Made by a program: the position numbers and the translations under genes
Part shown: positions 32,617-44,014 of the stretch, piece by piece
Layout of the letters: the number at the start of each line of letters is the position of its first letter
Numbering within the stretch: position 1 is the first letter of the stretch
The notes under the pieces: generated by a model
The model's database searches: none
What the model saw: only the letters and a program-made list of their open reading frames with translations
What the model was told of the DNA's origin: nothing
Assembly: GCA_004295565.1 (NCBI GenBank)
Contig: AP019416.1
Coordinates: 434,001-498,000 of the forward strand
DNA length: 64,000 nt
Reading direction: 5' to 3'
Source of the DNA: Vreelandella olivaria
GTDB taxonomy: Bacteria; Pseudomonadota; Gammaproteobacteria; Pseudomonadales; Halomonadaceae

Positions 32617-35189
32617 GAGGCTTCCTCCTGGCTGGCTTTCCATAGCCGCAAGCGGTTGGCGTTACTCACCACGGTGATGGAGGAGAGCGACATGGCGGCT
32701 CCGGCAATCATCGGTGAGAGCAGCGTGCCGGTTATTGGGTAGAGCACCCCTGCGGCAATGGGAATACACAGCACGTTATAACCAAAGGCGCCCACCAGGT
32801 TCTGTTTGATGTTACGCAGGGTGGCGCGGCTGATCTCAATGGCGGATGCTACGCCGTGCAACGAGCCGCGCATTAGTGTGATGCCCGCGCTCTCAATGGC
32901 CACATCGGTGCCCTGGCCAATCGCAAACCCCACATTTGCCCGGGCCAGCGCGGGGGCATCGTTGATCCCATCGCCCACCATCCCAACGATTTCACCTGCC
33001 TGCTGACGGCGCTCAATCTCGGCGTGCTTATCCTCGGGTAACAGTCCCGCCCGGAACTCATCAATGCCCACTTCCTGGGCAATGGCCCTGGCGGTGTGCT
33101 CGTTATCACCGGTTAACATGACGATGGTTAAACCATCTTTTGCAGGCGCTTGATCGCGGCCACGGTGTCGTGACGCAGCGGGTCGCTGATGCCAAATAGC
33201 GCGGCCAGCTTGCCCTCCACCGCCAGGTACACCAGCGTGCGCGCCTGCGCCTCAAGCGCTTGGGCCTGGGCTTCACCCGCCGTGAGATCCACACCTGCCT
33301 CTTCAAGCAGCCGCGCATTGCCCAGCAGCAGCGTTTTACCGTCGGTGGTTTTGGCTTTTACCCCACCACCGGTCACGCTATCGAAATCATGAATCTCGGC
33401 AGGATGGGCGTTGTGTTCCTCCGCGTAGGTCATTAACGCCGCCGCCAGTGGATGTTCGGAGCCCCGCTCCAGCGCGTTGACTAGCGCCAGTGCGGTGGAT
33501 TGCTCCATGCCAAACAGCTGTGCATCGGTGACGCTGGGTTTGCCCTGGGTGAGGGTGCCGGTCTTATCGACCACCAGCGTGGTCAGCTTGCTGGCGGTTT
33601 GCAGCGCCTCGCCGCTGCGCACCAGCACCCCATGCTCTGCCGCTTTACCGACGCCGATCATGGTCGAGATTGGGGTTGCCAGACCCAACGCGCAGGGCAG
33701 GCAATAATCAGCACGGTGGTCGCCGTGACCAGCATATAAATCACTTCCGGCGCAGGCCCAAAGTTGAACCACACCAGGGCCGTCAATATGGCAATAACCA
33801 TGACGGAAGGGACAAAACACTGGAGACCTGGTCGGCCAGCTCGCCAATCGGTGGGCGCGAGTTCTGGGCACTCGCTACCTGTTCGGTAATCTGCCCCAAA
33901 CGCGTGTCGCTGCCCACCCGGGTGGCGCGATAGATCAGCCCGCCACGGCCATTCACGGTGCCCGCACTGACTTCATCCCCCGCGCCCTTGGCAACAGGTA
34001 ACGGCTCGCCGGTAAGCATTGATTCATCAATATGGCTCTGGCCCTCAATGACGTCGCCATCTACCGGCAAGCGCTCGCCGGGGCGTACTCGAATCTGGTC
34101 GCCAGTGCGTACGGCATCAATCTCGATCTCCTGCTCATGGCCGTCGCGGATAACCCGCGCCGTGCGGCTTTGCAGATCAAGGAGCCGCTTTAGTGCATCG
34201 CTGGTGCGGCCCCGGGCGCGTAGCTCCATGGCATTGCCGAGCAGAATCAGCCCAATCACCATGGCCGAAGCTTCAAAATAGATGCCCTGGGCGACCTCGG
34301 GAAGCCAGGGGGCAAACAGCACCACCGCCATTGAGTACAACCATGCGGTGCCGGTGCCCAGCGCCACCAGGGTATCCATATTGGCTTGGTGATGTTTGAA
34401 CTGCTTCCAGGCGTTGACGAAAAAGTGTCGACCCGGGAAGGCCATAATGCCCAGGGTTAGCAGGCCAATCCCCAGCCAGTAGAGACGCCCCAGCCCCATC
34501 GGATGGGGGTGAAAAAAGAGCATGCTGAGCATCAGCGGAATGGCCAGTGTCAGCGAAATGGCGCTGCCGCGTAGCCGTTTCTGGTAAGTCTTGGCATCCT
34601 GCTCGGCACGAGTGCGTTCTGCTTCCCGCATATCCACAATGGGTTCGGCACCGTAGCCGGCTGACTCAACCGCGGCGATTAACGCTTGGGCCTTTGCACT
34701 GCCAAACACCTGGGCGGAGTGGGTGCCAAAATTGACGCTGGCGGTGTCGACCCCCTCCGTTCTCTAGCGCTTTCTGCACGCTCTTAACGCAGCTGGCGCA
34801 GGTCATCCCGCTAATCGCCAGTCGCTGCTTTGTGCCTTGCCCTGCTTGGTAATGGGCTTGAGCACTTGCGTTTTTTTCGGCTTCAGTGGATGACACTGTT
34901 TCTGGCTGCTTTTCGACCGTGTCTGGGGCTGCCTCATCCAGAGCTGCTTCGGCTGGCGGATAGCCCGCCTCGGTCAAGCGTTGATCAAGCTCGGCGTCGG
35001 TTAGCGATGAAACAATCTCAAGGCGTTTTCGCTAGGCGTGCCGACTACATCGGCACTTGGGTCACCGCTTTGTACTGCCCTCGCGCATGCGTTGACGCAG
35101 CCCTGGCAATTCATGCCAGGAATGATCCGGGTGGTGACTCCATTGGCAGGGCTTTCACTTGAGGCTACTTCGGTAAAGGCGTCGCTCAT
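32613..35189 (-). CDS. copA: Copper-type P1B ATPase CopA
   Basis: About 860 residues after repair. Two N-terminal metal-binding domains are present, the first with MNCQGC and the second with SGMTCASC. Further on are the transmembrane helices, the TGE loop ([11 protein letters not shown]), the CPC metal motif ([11 protein letters not shown]), [10 protein letters not shown] with the phosphorylated Asp, GSEHPLA (His-Pro nucleotide motif), MLTGDN and [11 protein letters not shown]. The last helices carry [12 protein letters not shown] and [20 protein letters not shown], the Cu(I) signature. It exports Cu(I) across the inner membrane. Frameshifts lie near 35030, 34757, 33815, 33700 and 33125. It overlaps merR by 4 bases (ATGA). 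Confidence 0.93.
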
Positions 35190-35614
35190 GGGGTCTCCTT
35201 GATAGGCGTGGCGTCAGGAAAGCTCTCAATCAGGCGGCACACGCTGTGGCCGTCGGGGGATCCGTCGGGCATTTTCTGCCAGCTCTCCATGGCCTGTTCC
35301 ATGCGCTCGGCCAGTGCTTCCAGTTCGGCAATGCGTGCGCGGATTTGCGGCAGGCGGATGGCAAGTAAGTCGCGTACCAAAGGGTAGGGGGAGTCGCCTT
35401 GGTCGGCGTGAGTTAGGATGTCGCGAATTTCTGCCACGCTAAAACCGAGTTTGCGCGCCCGCTGAATAAAACGCAGCCGCTCTAAATCGGTATCTGAAAA
35501 TAGCTGATAGCCATTATCTGGGTGGCGCTGTGGGGCAAGTAACCGCTCACGAGCGTAGTGACGCACGGTCTCAGCGGTAACGCCGCCCCGTTTGGCAAGC
35601 TCGTTAACCTTCAT
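35186..35614 (-). CDS. MerR-family heavy-metal-responsive regulator (CueR-like)
   Basis: Intact, 142 residues. The N-terminal winged helix-turn-helix (VNELAKRGGVTAETVRHYARERLL) and YQLFSDTDLERLRFIQRARKLGFS are typical of MerR proteins, followed by the long dimerisation helix. CueR uses two Cys in a C-terminal loop; here only one is found (GHSVCRLIES) and the earlier position is Gly, with a His three residues before the Cys. Metal specificity is therefore uncertain, but the coupled copA argues for copper. It sits first in the operon, behind its own MerR-type promoter. Confidence 0.88.
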   Translation of the reverse strand: MKVNELAKRGGVTAETVRHYARERLLAPQRHPDNGYQLFSDTDLERLRFIQRARKLGFSVAEIRDILTHADQGDSPYPLVRDLLAIRLPQIRARIAELEALAERMEQAMESWQKMPDGSPDGHSVCRLIESFPDATPIKETP

Positions 35615-35651
35615 CGCCTGTTCTCCCGACCGGTTAATTAGTGACGTCCTT

Positions 35652-35683
35652 AGTGTAGAACCTATGGGTTACCCATAGGTCAA
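35652..35683 (-). promoter_or_regulatory. MerR-type promoter/operator for the merR-copA operon
   Basis: On the minus strand a TTGACC -35 and a TACACT -10 are separated by 20 bp (19 if CTACAC is taken as the -10), longer than the optimal 17. The spacer holds a perfect 9-bp-arm palindrome CCTATGGGT-T-ACCCATAGG (35661-35679). An overlong spacer filled by a dyad is the hallmark of MerR-family activation. It lies about 40 bp before the regulator start. Confidence 0.82.
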
Positions 35684-36930
35684 GGCCACCTTTGCTCGAT
35701 TATCTGAAATGACTAAAACACTGATTTAAAACGGTCGTGCGACTAATGTATAAGTCAAAAATAAAATAAAACGAGCGTTTGCCCTTGAACCTTTGGCTCA
35801 GTTGCGAGAAAACAGTCATGTAACAATAACTAGGGTGGATTGTCGGTATCCACTGGATCATCGGGAAGAGAGGCCTACTATGAAAAATAACTTTAATAAG
35901 CTCACCCTGGCCGCTGCCATTACAGCCGCTGCCTTCGCCAGTCAAGCCCACGCGGGTGGGTATCAGATTAACGAGCAGAGCGTGAGTGGGCAGGGCTATG
36001 GTCACGCCGGGCGCAGCTCAAATGTTCATGATGCAACCATTGTGTATGGCAACCCGGCGGGTATGTCGTTTTTAGATCGTGCGCAAGTCACGGTGGGGGC
36101 AACCTACTTAAACGTAAATACAGATATTTCTAATGTCCAAGCGAGCCGCTTCATTGATTCGGGCGTTGCCACTGGTGGTGCGCCAAATGGCAATCAGATT
36201 CCGGTAGGCAGTATTCCTGGAGGGAACGATGGCGATATGGTGCCAGGCACGCCCATCCCCTTTGCTTTCTATGCGCAGCCAGTGACTGATCAGCTCGCGT
36301 TCGGCTTCGGTGTGTATGCGCCCTTTGGCTCTAAAACCGACTACGAAGATGATTTCCAGGGCCGCTATTTTGGCGACTATACCGAAGTCAAGGTGGTCAG
36401 TGCGCAGCCAACGGTCTCTTATCGCTTTAACGATCAGTGGTCGGTCGGTGCAGGCATCACATACAACCAGGTGGAAGGGGAACTGCGTCGCCAGCTACCC
36501 TCTGAGGCTACGTTTAACCCCGCTAATGACATCGACTCACGCGTAGAAGGTGACGACGAAGCATGGGGCTATAACTTAGGTGTCATCTATCGTCCAGTGC
36601 CTGAAACCACGCTGGGTCTGACTTATCGCTCGAAGGTGGATTACACCCTGGAAGGGAATTTTAGTGCTACCGACCCGCTTGGTAATGTCGTTCGCTCGGA
36701 TAGTGCGAACCTGGATTTAACCACCCCCGAGACGGTTAACTTCTCGCTTACCCAGCAGATGACTGACCGTCTCAAGCTGATGTTCGGTGCCTCCTGGGTG
36801 CGTTGGAGCCAATTCGATCAAATCCTGGTTACCGGCAGCCAAGGCGATACGATTACCCAGGAAGTTCAGAACTACTCAAACGCCTGGGCGTTTGCCACTG
36901 GCGGCGAGTACCAGTTAACGAAGACACTAG

Positions 36931-38504
36931 CCCGGATGTTGCATCGGGTTGGTCAGCAGCACCCAAATGCCAGGTTTGGTGGCGATGATGCCGCCCAGAG
37001 CTGGAAGTTGGCTATATATTGATCAATTTCCTGAGCTCAAGGCGCATTTCCCCCTACCCCCATGTGTTTTCTGTGCCGGGGACAGCACGCCGCGGCGCTA
37101 TCCCGGCACCAGCTTGCTGGCCAGCTTCAGGAAGAGGTCCTGCTCCGGGTACTGGCTGCTCAACATCAGCCGAATCGTGCGCGTGTTGCGGGTGATGACA
37201 GCGCCGATCTTCAGCAGCTTCAGGCGGAGGGTGTTGACCTGGGCCTGGGCGAAGGCGGTGCGCTTGAGGTAGACCCGGCGCAGCCGCTCCAGCAGCAGGT
37301 AGGCCAACCCCGACAGCAGCAGTCGGTACTGGTTGGGCCACCATTCGTGGCAGCTGGTGCGGTCGGAGAACAGGAACTGCTGCTCCTTGATACGGTTCTC
37401 CATCTCGCCCCGAGCACAGTAGCGGTGGTCATAGAGCCACTCGGCGCTGCAGCCGCGCAGGCTGGTGACCACATAGCGGGTGTTGAAGCCACGCCGGCTG
37501 GTCTCGGACTTGACGATGACCTTTCGTCGACGCTCCTTCCAGCTCTTGGCAGCGTACTCGATGAAGCCGAAGACACGCTCCTTCTCCCAGGTCTTCTCGA
37601 AGCGGATGGCCGACGCGTAGTCGATGTTCAGAGCCAGCTTGGCCAAGCGCTTGTTGCCGGCGAGGCCGATGATGTAATCGACGCCGTGGCGGTCACACCA
37701 GTTGAGGATCAGTGGACGGCAGAAGCCGCTGTCGCCTCGGAAGACGATCTTCACCTCAGGCCACGCCTGGCGCAGCCGCCGCACCAACAGGGCGAGGATG
37801 GCACCGGCGTGGTGAGCGGCATCCAGCGAGGCCGGACGCAGATAGCTGACCAGCAGCTGGTCGCCACAGAATACGAACAGCGGCAGGAAGATGTAGTGGT
37901 TGTAGTAGCCGTTGAAGTGCCGCCCGAGCTGCTGGCCATGCACCCGATCGTCGGTGGCATCGAAGTCGAGGTAGAGCGGTTTCTTGGGTGGCCGCCGGAA
38001 CGAGCGGATGAACTGCTCGATCATCTCTTCGTGGATGGTGATCGCCCAGTCCCGGTCGGCTTGCTGCTCGAAGCGGCACAAGGTGGACTGACTGGCCAGC
38101 ACGCCATCGGTATCGACGGCGGTCTGCAGGGCGATATCGTGACGCAGGGCCTGGTGGTCATTGAGATCCTCATAGCCCAGCGCCAGGCCGAACACGCGCT
38201 GCCGGACCAGGGTTTCGGTGCGATGCAGGCAGCGCTGAGCGTCGCGCTCGTCGCTGAGCCGGCGAGCGACGGCGCGGGTCAGGCCCATCTCGCGATCGAG
38301 CTGCCGCAGCAGCAGGATACCGCCGTCGGAAGTGAGATCACCGCCATCGAAACGGGCGATGACCTGACGGCCTTTGCAGCGTGGAAAGGAAGCGGACGGC
38401 GTGGTACATTTTGTCATGGCGGCTGAGGCGGTTGGTTCTTGTGTAGGAGCTTGAATTATAACCGATTTTCAGCCGCCTTTTTCATGTCCTATGCAATATC
38501 CAGG
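36931..38504 (-). mobile_element. IS1380-family insertion sequence
   Basis: The element is 1,574 bp and is flanked by 4-bp direct repeats CTAG (36927-36930 and 38505-38508). The terminal inverted repeats are CCCGGATGTTGCATCGGG at the left and CCTGGATATTGCATAGGA (reverse complement) at the right, 14 of 18 matching without gaps. A single transposase gene lies on the minus strand, opposite to the host fadL-like gene. Intact ends, an intact transposase and a clean target duplication indicate a recent insertion. Confidence 0.93.
37098..38417 (-). CDS. IS1380-family transposase (DDE type)
   Basis: Intact, 439 residues. It begins with a short polar segment, then FDGGDLTSDGGILLLRQLDREMGL, the N-terminal signature of IS1380 transposases. 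LYLDFDATDDRVHG supplies the first catalytic Asp, VKIVFRGDSGFCRP the second, and the later EMENRIKEQQ region the Glu. A long open frame on the opposite strand (37062-38426) is a shadow of this GC-rich gene. Confidence 0.95.
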   Translation of the reverse strand: MTKCTTPSASFPRCKGRQVIARFDGGDLTSDGGILLLRQLDREMGLTRAVARRLSDERDAQRCLHRTETLVRQRVFGLALGYEDLNDHQALRHDIALQTAVDTDGVLASQSTLCRFEQQADRDWAITIHEEMIEQFIRSFRRPPKKPLYLDFDATDDRVHGQQLGRHFNGYYNHYIFLPLFVFCGDQLLVSYLRPASLDAAHHAGAILALLVRRLRQAWPEVKIVFRGDSGFCRPLILNWCDRHGVDYIIGLAGNKRLAKLALNIDYASAIRFEKTWEKERVFGFIEYAAKSWKERRRKVIVKSETSRRGFNTRYVVTSLRGCSAEWLYDHRYCARGEMENRIKEQQFLFSDRTSCHEWWPNQYRLLLSGLAYLLLERLRRVYLKRTAFAQAQVNTLRLKLLKIGAVITRNTRTIRLMLSSQYPEQDLFLKLASKLVPG

Positions 38505-38833
38505 CTAGCACTGCGTGCTGGGGTAACGTTAGACATGACGCCGACCAATGATGAAGATCGCAGCGTACGTATCCCTTCCGATGATCGGCGCATTTTCTCA
38601 CTCGGGGCTGGATGGAGCCCAACGCCTGACCTGACTGTCGACGTGGCGTACTCCTATTTGACGGAGCGCGGCACGTTTGTTGATCAAGAGCGCAGCGACT
38701 TGCTGGCCAGCCCGGCCACACAAGGATTTCCCGTCGGTGGTGCATCATACTCAGCTGACTACAAGAACGAAGCCCACGGTTTTGGTGCTCAGTTAACCTA
38801 TCGCTTTTAAGCCTTAGCGAGCCAAACTCAATG

Positions 38834-38859
38834 AAACCCGGCGCATGCCGGGTTTTTTA
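38834..38859 (+). terminator. Terminator after the fadL-like gene
   Basis: AAACCCGGC pairs with GCCGGGTTT around a short ATG-rich centre and is followed by TTTAT. It lies 23 bp after the stop codon. Confidence 0.85.
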
Positions 38860-38971
38860 TTACCTAGTGGCAGGCCATTGGATGCGGGGCGTGTCGGCTT
38901 TCGTTACACTATGCGCTTTTCTGATCGATACACCTCTGTACGATCCGAGTTGACCAAGCTAGGGCGATCCC

Positions 38972-40068
38972 ATGTTGGAAACCAATCCGATTCACAACCA
39001 GCTCACAATTCGTCTGAGCGGACAGACGTTCTTAGGGGTATCTTTGACTATGCCGAGAAGAAAGATCGGCTAGAAGAGGTCACCCGCGAACTGGAAGACC
39101 CCAATGTCTGGAACGATCCAGACTACGCGCAGAAGTTAGGCAAAGAGCGCGCCTCCCTCGAAGCCATTGTGGCGACCATTGACGAGCTTGAGCAGGGCCT
39201 TGGCGATAGCCGGGATCTGCTAGAGCTTGCCGAAATGGAAGAGGACGAAGGCACGGTCGAAGAGGTGTGCAAAGAGCTGGATAGCATGCAGGCGGCGCTT
39301 GAAAAGCTAGAGTTTCGGCGCATGTTCTCAGGTGATATGGATCAGAATAACGCCTACCTGGATATTCAGTCCGGCTCTGGTGGCACCGAAGCCCAGGATT
39401 GGGCCAATATTTTGCTGCGCATGTACCTGCGCTGGGCGGAGAGCCACGGCTTCAAAGCCGATATCACCGAAATCTCTGCCGGCGAAGTGGCGGGCATTAA
39501 GTCGGCCACGGTGCATATCCAGGGCGATTACGCCTTCGGCTGGCTGCGTACTGAAACCGGCGTGCACCGCCTAGTGCGTAAAAGCCCGTTTGATTCCGGT
39601 GGCCGTCGGCATACCTCCTTTGCCTCGGTCTTCCTGTCCCCGGAAATTGACGACAGTTTCGAGGTGGAGATTAATCCCTCGGACTTGCGCGTTGATACCT
39701 ACCGCTCCAGCGGCGCGGGCGGTCAGCACGTAAACACCACCGATTCGGCCGTGCGGATTACCCACGAGCCAACCGGTATCGTGGTGGCCTGTCAAGGGCA
39801 ACGCAGCCAGCACGCCAACCGCGACTTTGCCATGAAGCAGTTGAAAGCGCGGCTGTGGGAACACGAGATGCAAAAGCGCAACGCCGCCAAGCAGGAGGCC
39901 GAGGACTCCAAGGCTGATATCGGCTGGGGCAGCCAGATTCGCTCTTACGTGCTGGATGATCAGCGCATCAAGGATTTGCGCACCAGCGTGCAGTCCAGCA
40001 ACTGCGATAAAGTGCTCGACGGGGATATTGATCAATTTATCGTCGCCAGCTTGAAGCAAGGTTTGTAA
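38972..40068 (+). CDS. prfB: Peptide chain release factor 2
   Basis: About 365 residues. The SPF anticodon-mimic motif (KSPFDSGG) and the catalytic GGQ ([14 protein letters not shown]) identify RF2, which reads UGA and UAA. Family synteny with lysS downstream agrees. ATG 38972 gives [12 protein letters not shown], then [11 protein letters not shown] once one A is added near 39008. The normal programmed +1 site follows (see separate entry). As given, the downstream frame is open without any TGA, because a G is missing at the site. A start further upstream in that frame is not supported. Confidence 0.95.
39035..39048 (+). promoter_or_regulatory. prfB: prfB programmed +1 frameshift site (one G short)
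   Basis: The bases AGGGG-TAT-CTTTGA match the E. coli autoregulatory site AGGGGG-TAT-CTTTGA: an internal Shine-Dalgarno-like run, a CTT slippery codon and the in-frame TGA. The given sequence has four G after A where five are canonical. With five G the zero frame reads VLRGYL-stop and needs a +1 shift to continue with DYAEKK. RF2 shortage promotes the shift and so tunes its own level. Confidence 0.75.
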
Positions 40069-40102
40069 TTTTTTTAGCGTTTGAACATGAACAGGGTGCC
40101 CC

Positions 40103-41613
<1,511 letters not shown>

Positions 41614-41697
41614 CACGCTAAGATAACGGATGAAAAGTTGGTAAGGGCGCGTTATAGCGCCCATAATGGTCAACGTTTCGACGGCGAGGAGAATCCC

Positions 41698-42084
41698 ATG
41701 AAACTGCTTAACCGCTCCGCACTGAGCGTCAGGCCGACCCAGCCCTTTGTGGACTGGATCAACGCGCTGGAACCCACCATGGGAGACGACGACCTGACCC
41801 TGGACGACGTCGAACGTGAAAGTACCATTTACCTGATTCCAGAGATGGATACCCCGGAAGCGCTGGAAACCTTTGTGCGCGACCGCTACGTGGAAATTCT
41901 CGAGACTGAGCTGCGCGCTTGGGAAGAGGATGAACGTCAGTGGCCGGATAAGCTCGACTGGGCGCTGTTCCAGGCGTTTGTGCGCGTCGAGCACAGCTAC
42001 CTGGCGATCGACCTGGATGACGAAACGGCGTTAGAGATTTCTGAAGTGGATGATGCGCTGCTGCTCGACAGCGAACAGGATTAG
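41698..42084 (+). CDS. Conserved-looking acidic protein of unknown function
   Basis: Intact, 128 residues. It begins MKLLNRSALSVRPTQPFVDWI and is very acidic (about a quarter Asp plus Glu), with ESTIYLIPEMDTPEALETFVRDRY, LRAWEEDERQWPDKLDWALFQ and an acidic tail EVDDALLLDSEQD. No signal peptide, membrane segment or known motif is seen. GAGGAG 11 bases upstream supports the ATG. I do not recognise the family. It stands alone between lysS and an MFS gene and has its own terminator. Confidence 0.75.
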   Translation: MKLLNRSALSVRPTQPFVDWINALEPTMGDDDLTLDDVERESTIYLIPEMDTPEALETFVRDRYVEILETELRAWEEDERQWPDKLDWALFQAFVRVEHSYLAIDLDDETALEISEVDDALLLDSEQD

Positions 42085-42169
42085 CGTGCTAATATTTTAA
42101 GCAAGCTAAGTTCTGCCTGCGCGGCTGCCCGGTAATAACGGGATAGCCAACAGCTTGATAGTGCACTTC

Positions 42170-42191
42170 GAAACCGGCTTAGGCCGGTTTC
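42170..42191 (+). terminator. Terminator after the acidic protein gene
   Basis: GAAACCGGC pairs with GCCGGTTTC around a TTAG loop. The following T-run is short (ATTGTGTT), so efficiency is uncertain. Confidence 0.65.
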
Positions 42192-42262
42192 ATTGTGTTG
42201 GTTCTTTGGTTTTAGACGCTTGGCGGTTTCGTTTAGCAACTCTCCTTTCTAGGAACTCTTGC

Positions 42263-43662
42263 ATGCGACTGTTTGAAACCCGTCCCGGTGACGATGGCCT
42301 GCCAGGGCCTGAACGCGCCCTTGCCGTGCTGGCGCTGGTGACCGGCACTTTAATGGCGGTGGTCGATACCACCATGATCAACCTGGCGCTGCCCACCATT
42401 GCCGCTGATTTGAATGTCTCGGCATCCCGGGCAGTCTGGATCACCAACCTGTTTCAGGTCGTGTGTGCGGCTTTTTGCTGGTGTTTGCGGGCGTTAGTGA
42501 ATTGATCACACGCCGCAGGCTCTACCTGTTTGGGCTGGCCACCTTTGTCGCTGCTGCGTTGGGGGCGGCGCTGTCGCGTAACCTGGAAACGCTGCTGGTG
42601 TTTCGTGCCTTTCAGGGGTTGGGTGCCGCCGCCACGCTATCGATTGGCCCATCTCTCTATCGGGCGATTTTTCCCTCGCGGCTCTTGGGCAGCGCCCTTG
42701 GCTTGAGTGCCTTGGTGGTGGCCGGTGGCTACGCAGCAGGGCCCACGCTAAGCGGAGTAATCCTCTCCTTTGCCGACTGGCCCTGGCTGTTTGCGCTAAA
42801 TGTGCCGCTGGGTCTTTGCTCGCTATGGCTCGCCAAGCGTGCGCTGCCCCGAGAAGCGCCACGCAAAGGCAGTTTTGATGTGGCTGGGGCGCTGCTCTCC
42901 ATCGTTATGCTGGCCAGCTTCTTTATTGCCATGGACGCCGTGAGCCACGCCGCACCGATTTGGCAAAGCGGTGGCTGGGCGCTGTTAGCAGTATTGGCCT
43001 GTGCTGGGTTTATTGCGCGTCAGCGTCGCGCACCTTACCCACTGCTGCCGCTCAGCGTATTTGCCGAGCTGCGCTTTACACTTGCAGTCTCTGCCTCTGG
43101 GCTTGCCTTTATAGGCCAGGGCCTTACGTTTGTCGCGCTGTCGTTTTTCTACCAGGAGCAGATGGGTTTTTCACCCCTGGAAACCGCCTGGCTATTCACC
43201 CCCGGCCACTGGCTATCATGTTCGTTGGCCCTGTCGCGGGGCGCTTGGCCGACCGTATTAATCCCAGTATTCTCTCCAGCGCGGGGCTTGGCCTACTGAT
43301 CATTGGTCTGATTGCGCTGGCGCTGGTCGATGAGTCGACCGGCGTGGCGGGAAGTTTATGGCGCACTGCGCTATGCGGTATTGGTTTTGGCCTGTTCCAG
43401 CCTCCCAACAACCGCGAAATGATGGGCAGCCTGCCGCCGGAGCGCAGTTCCAACGTCTCTGGCGTGATGAGCACCACGCGAACCGTGGGGCAGTCATTTG
43501 GCGTGGCTCTGGTGGGGCTGCTCTAGCGCTAGGCTGGCCGGTACAAGTAACGCTCTGGCTGGGGCGGCGACCACGCTGCTGGCGCTCTTGGCCAGCGTGG
43601 CGCGTATGCCGCTGGCAAGGCGTGCGTTACACGCTCGACGGGCATCGTCTGCGGGCCAGTAA
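42263..43662 (+). CDS. MFS exporter, DHA2 (14-helix drug:H+ antiporter) type
   Basis: About 467 residues and highly hydrophobic. It contains the DHA2 motif VVDTTMINLALPTIAADL in helix 1, the RRRLYLFGLATF motif A region, FRAFQGLGAAATLSIGPSLYRAIFP in part (motif B), and GYAAGPTLSGVI (antiporter motif C). It should export a drug or other small molecule by proton exchange; the substrate is unknown. Frameshifts lie near 42475, 43205, 43514 and 43562. The end at 43662 assumes these repairs. No regulator gene is next to it. Confidence 0.85.
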
Positions 43663-43705
43663 GCGCGTACAATAAAACGGTTTATGATCTCTCAAGGAGA
43701 ACCTT

Positions 43706-44014
43706 ATGACGCTGCAGACACAGATTGAGCAGAAGTTAACGGCACTCGCGCCGGACGTGCTGCAGGTTGAAAACGAAAGCCACATGCACAATGTGCCCGC
43801 GAACTCGGAAACCCACTTCAAAGTGACTCTGGTAAGCGATAGCTTTGACGGTCTGATGCCGGTCAAACGCCATCAGAAAATTTATGCGTTGTTGGCTGAT
43901 GAGCTATCAGGCCCGGTGCATGCCTTGGCGCTGCATCTGTATACCCCCAGCGAGTGGCAGGCGCGGGGCGGTGAGCGTCCGGATTCACCCAACTGCCGCG
44001 GCGGCGGGCAGTGA
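43706..44014 (+). CDS. bolA: BolA-family protein
   Basis: Intact, 102 residues. It carries the BolA signature: HNVPANSETHFKVTLVSDSFDG in part, the conserved RHQKIYALLADEL and HALALHLYTPSEW. The conserved His residues are present. BolA proteins bind [2Fe-2S] clusters with monothiol glutaredoxins and influence cell shape and iron handling. AAGGAG lies 8 bases upstream. It overlaps the next gene by 4 bases (GTGA). Confidence 0.92.
   Translation: MTLQTQIEQKLTALAPDVLQVENESHMHNVPANSETHFKVTLVSDSFDGLMPVKRHQKIYALLADELSGPVHALALHLYTPSEWQARGGERPDSPNCRGGGQ

Larger units (their letters stand above)
35880..38810 (+). pseudogene. FadL-like outer-membrane transporter gene, interrupted by IS1380
   Basis: The 5' part (35880-36930) encodes a signal peptide ending QAHAGGYQINEQS and an N-terminal FadL/OmpP1 domain: GYGHAGRSSNVHDATIVYGNPAGMS in part, YAPFGSKTDYEDDF and GRYFGDYTEVK. 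The 3' part (38509-38810) gives ALRAGVTLDMTPTNDEDRSV through the final beta strands, ending in Phe (AQLTYRF), as outer-membrane barrels do. Removing the insertion and one CTAG copy restores a continuous 450-residue frame with no frameshift. The family carries long-chain fatty acids or other hydrophobic compounds through the outer membrane. As given, it encodes only a truncated barrel and is presumably non-functional. Confidence 0.93.

Noticed and set aside
37062-38426. 454-residue open frame on the plus strand inside the IS
   Set aside because: It is antisense to the well-supported IS1380 transposase and has a low-complexity composition (Gln, Ala, Val, Glu) typical of a GC-rich shadow frame.
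39035-39048. prfB as a natural frameshift-free gene
   Set aside because: The SD-like run and CTTTGA are retained almost perfectly, which would not be expected after true loss of the mechanism; a missing G in a homopolymer is likelier.
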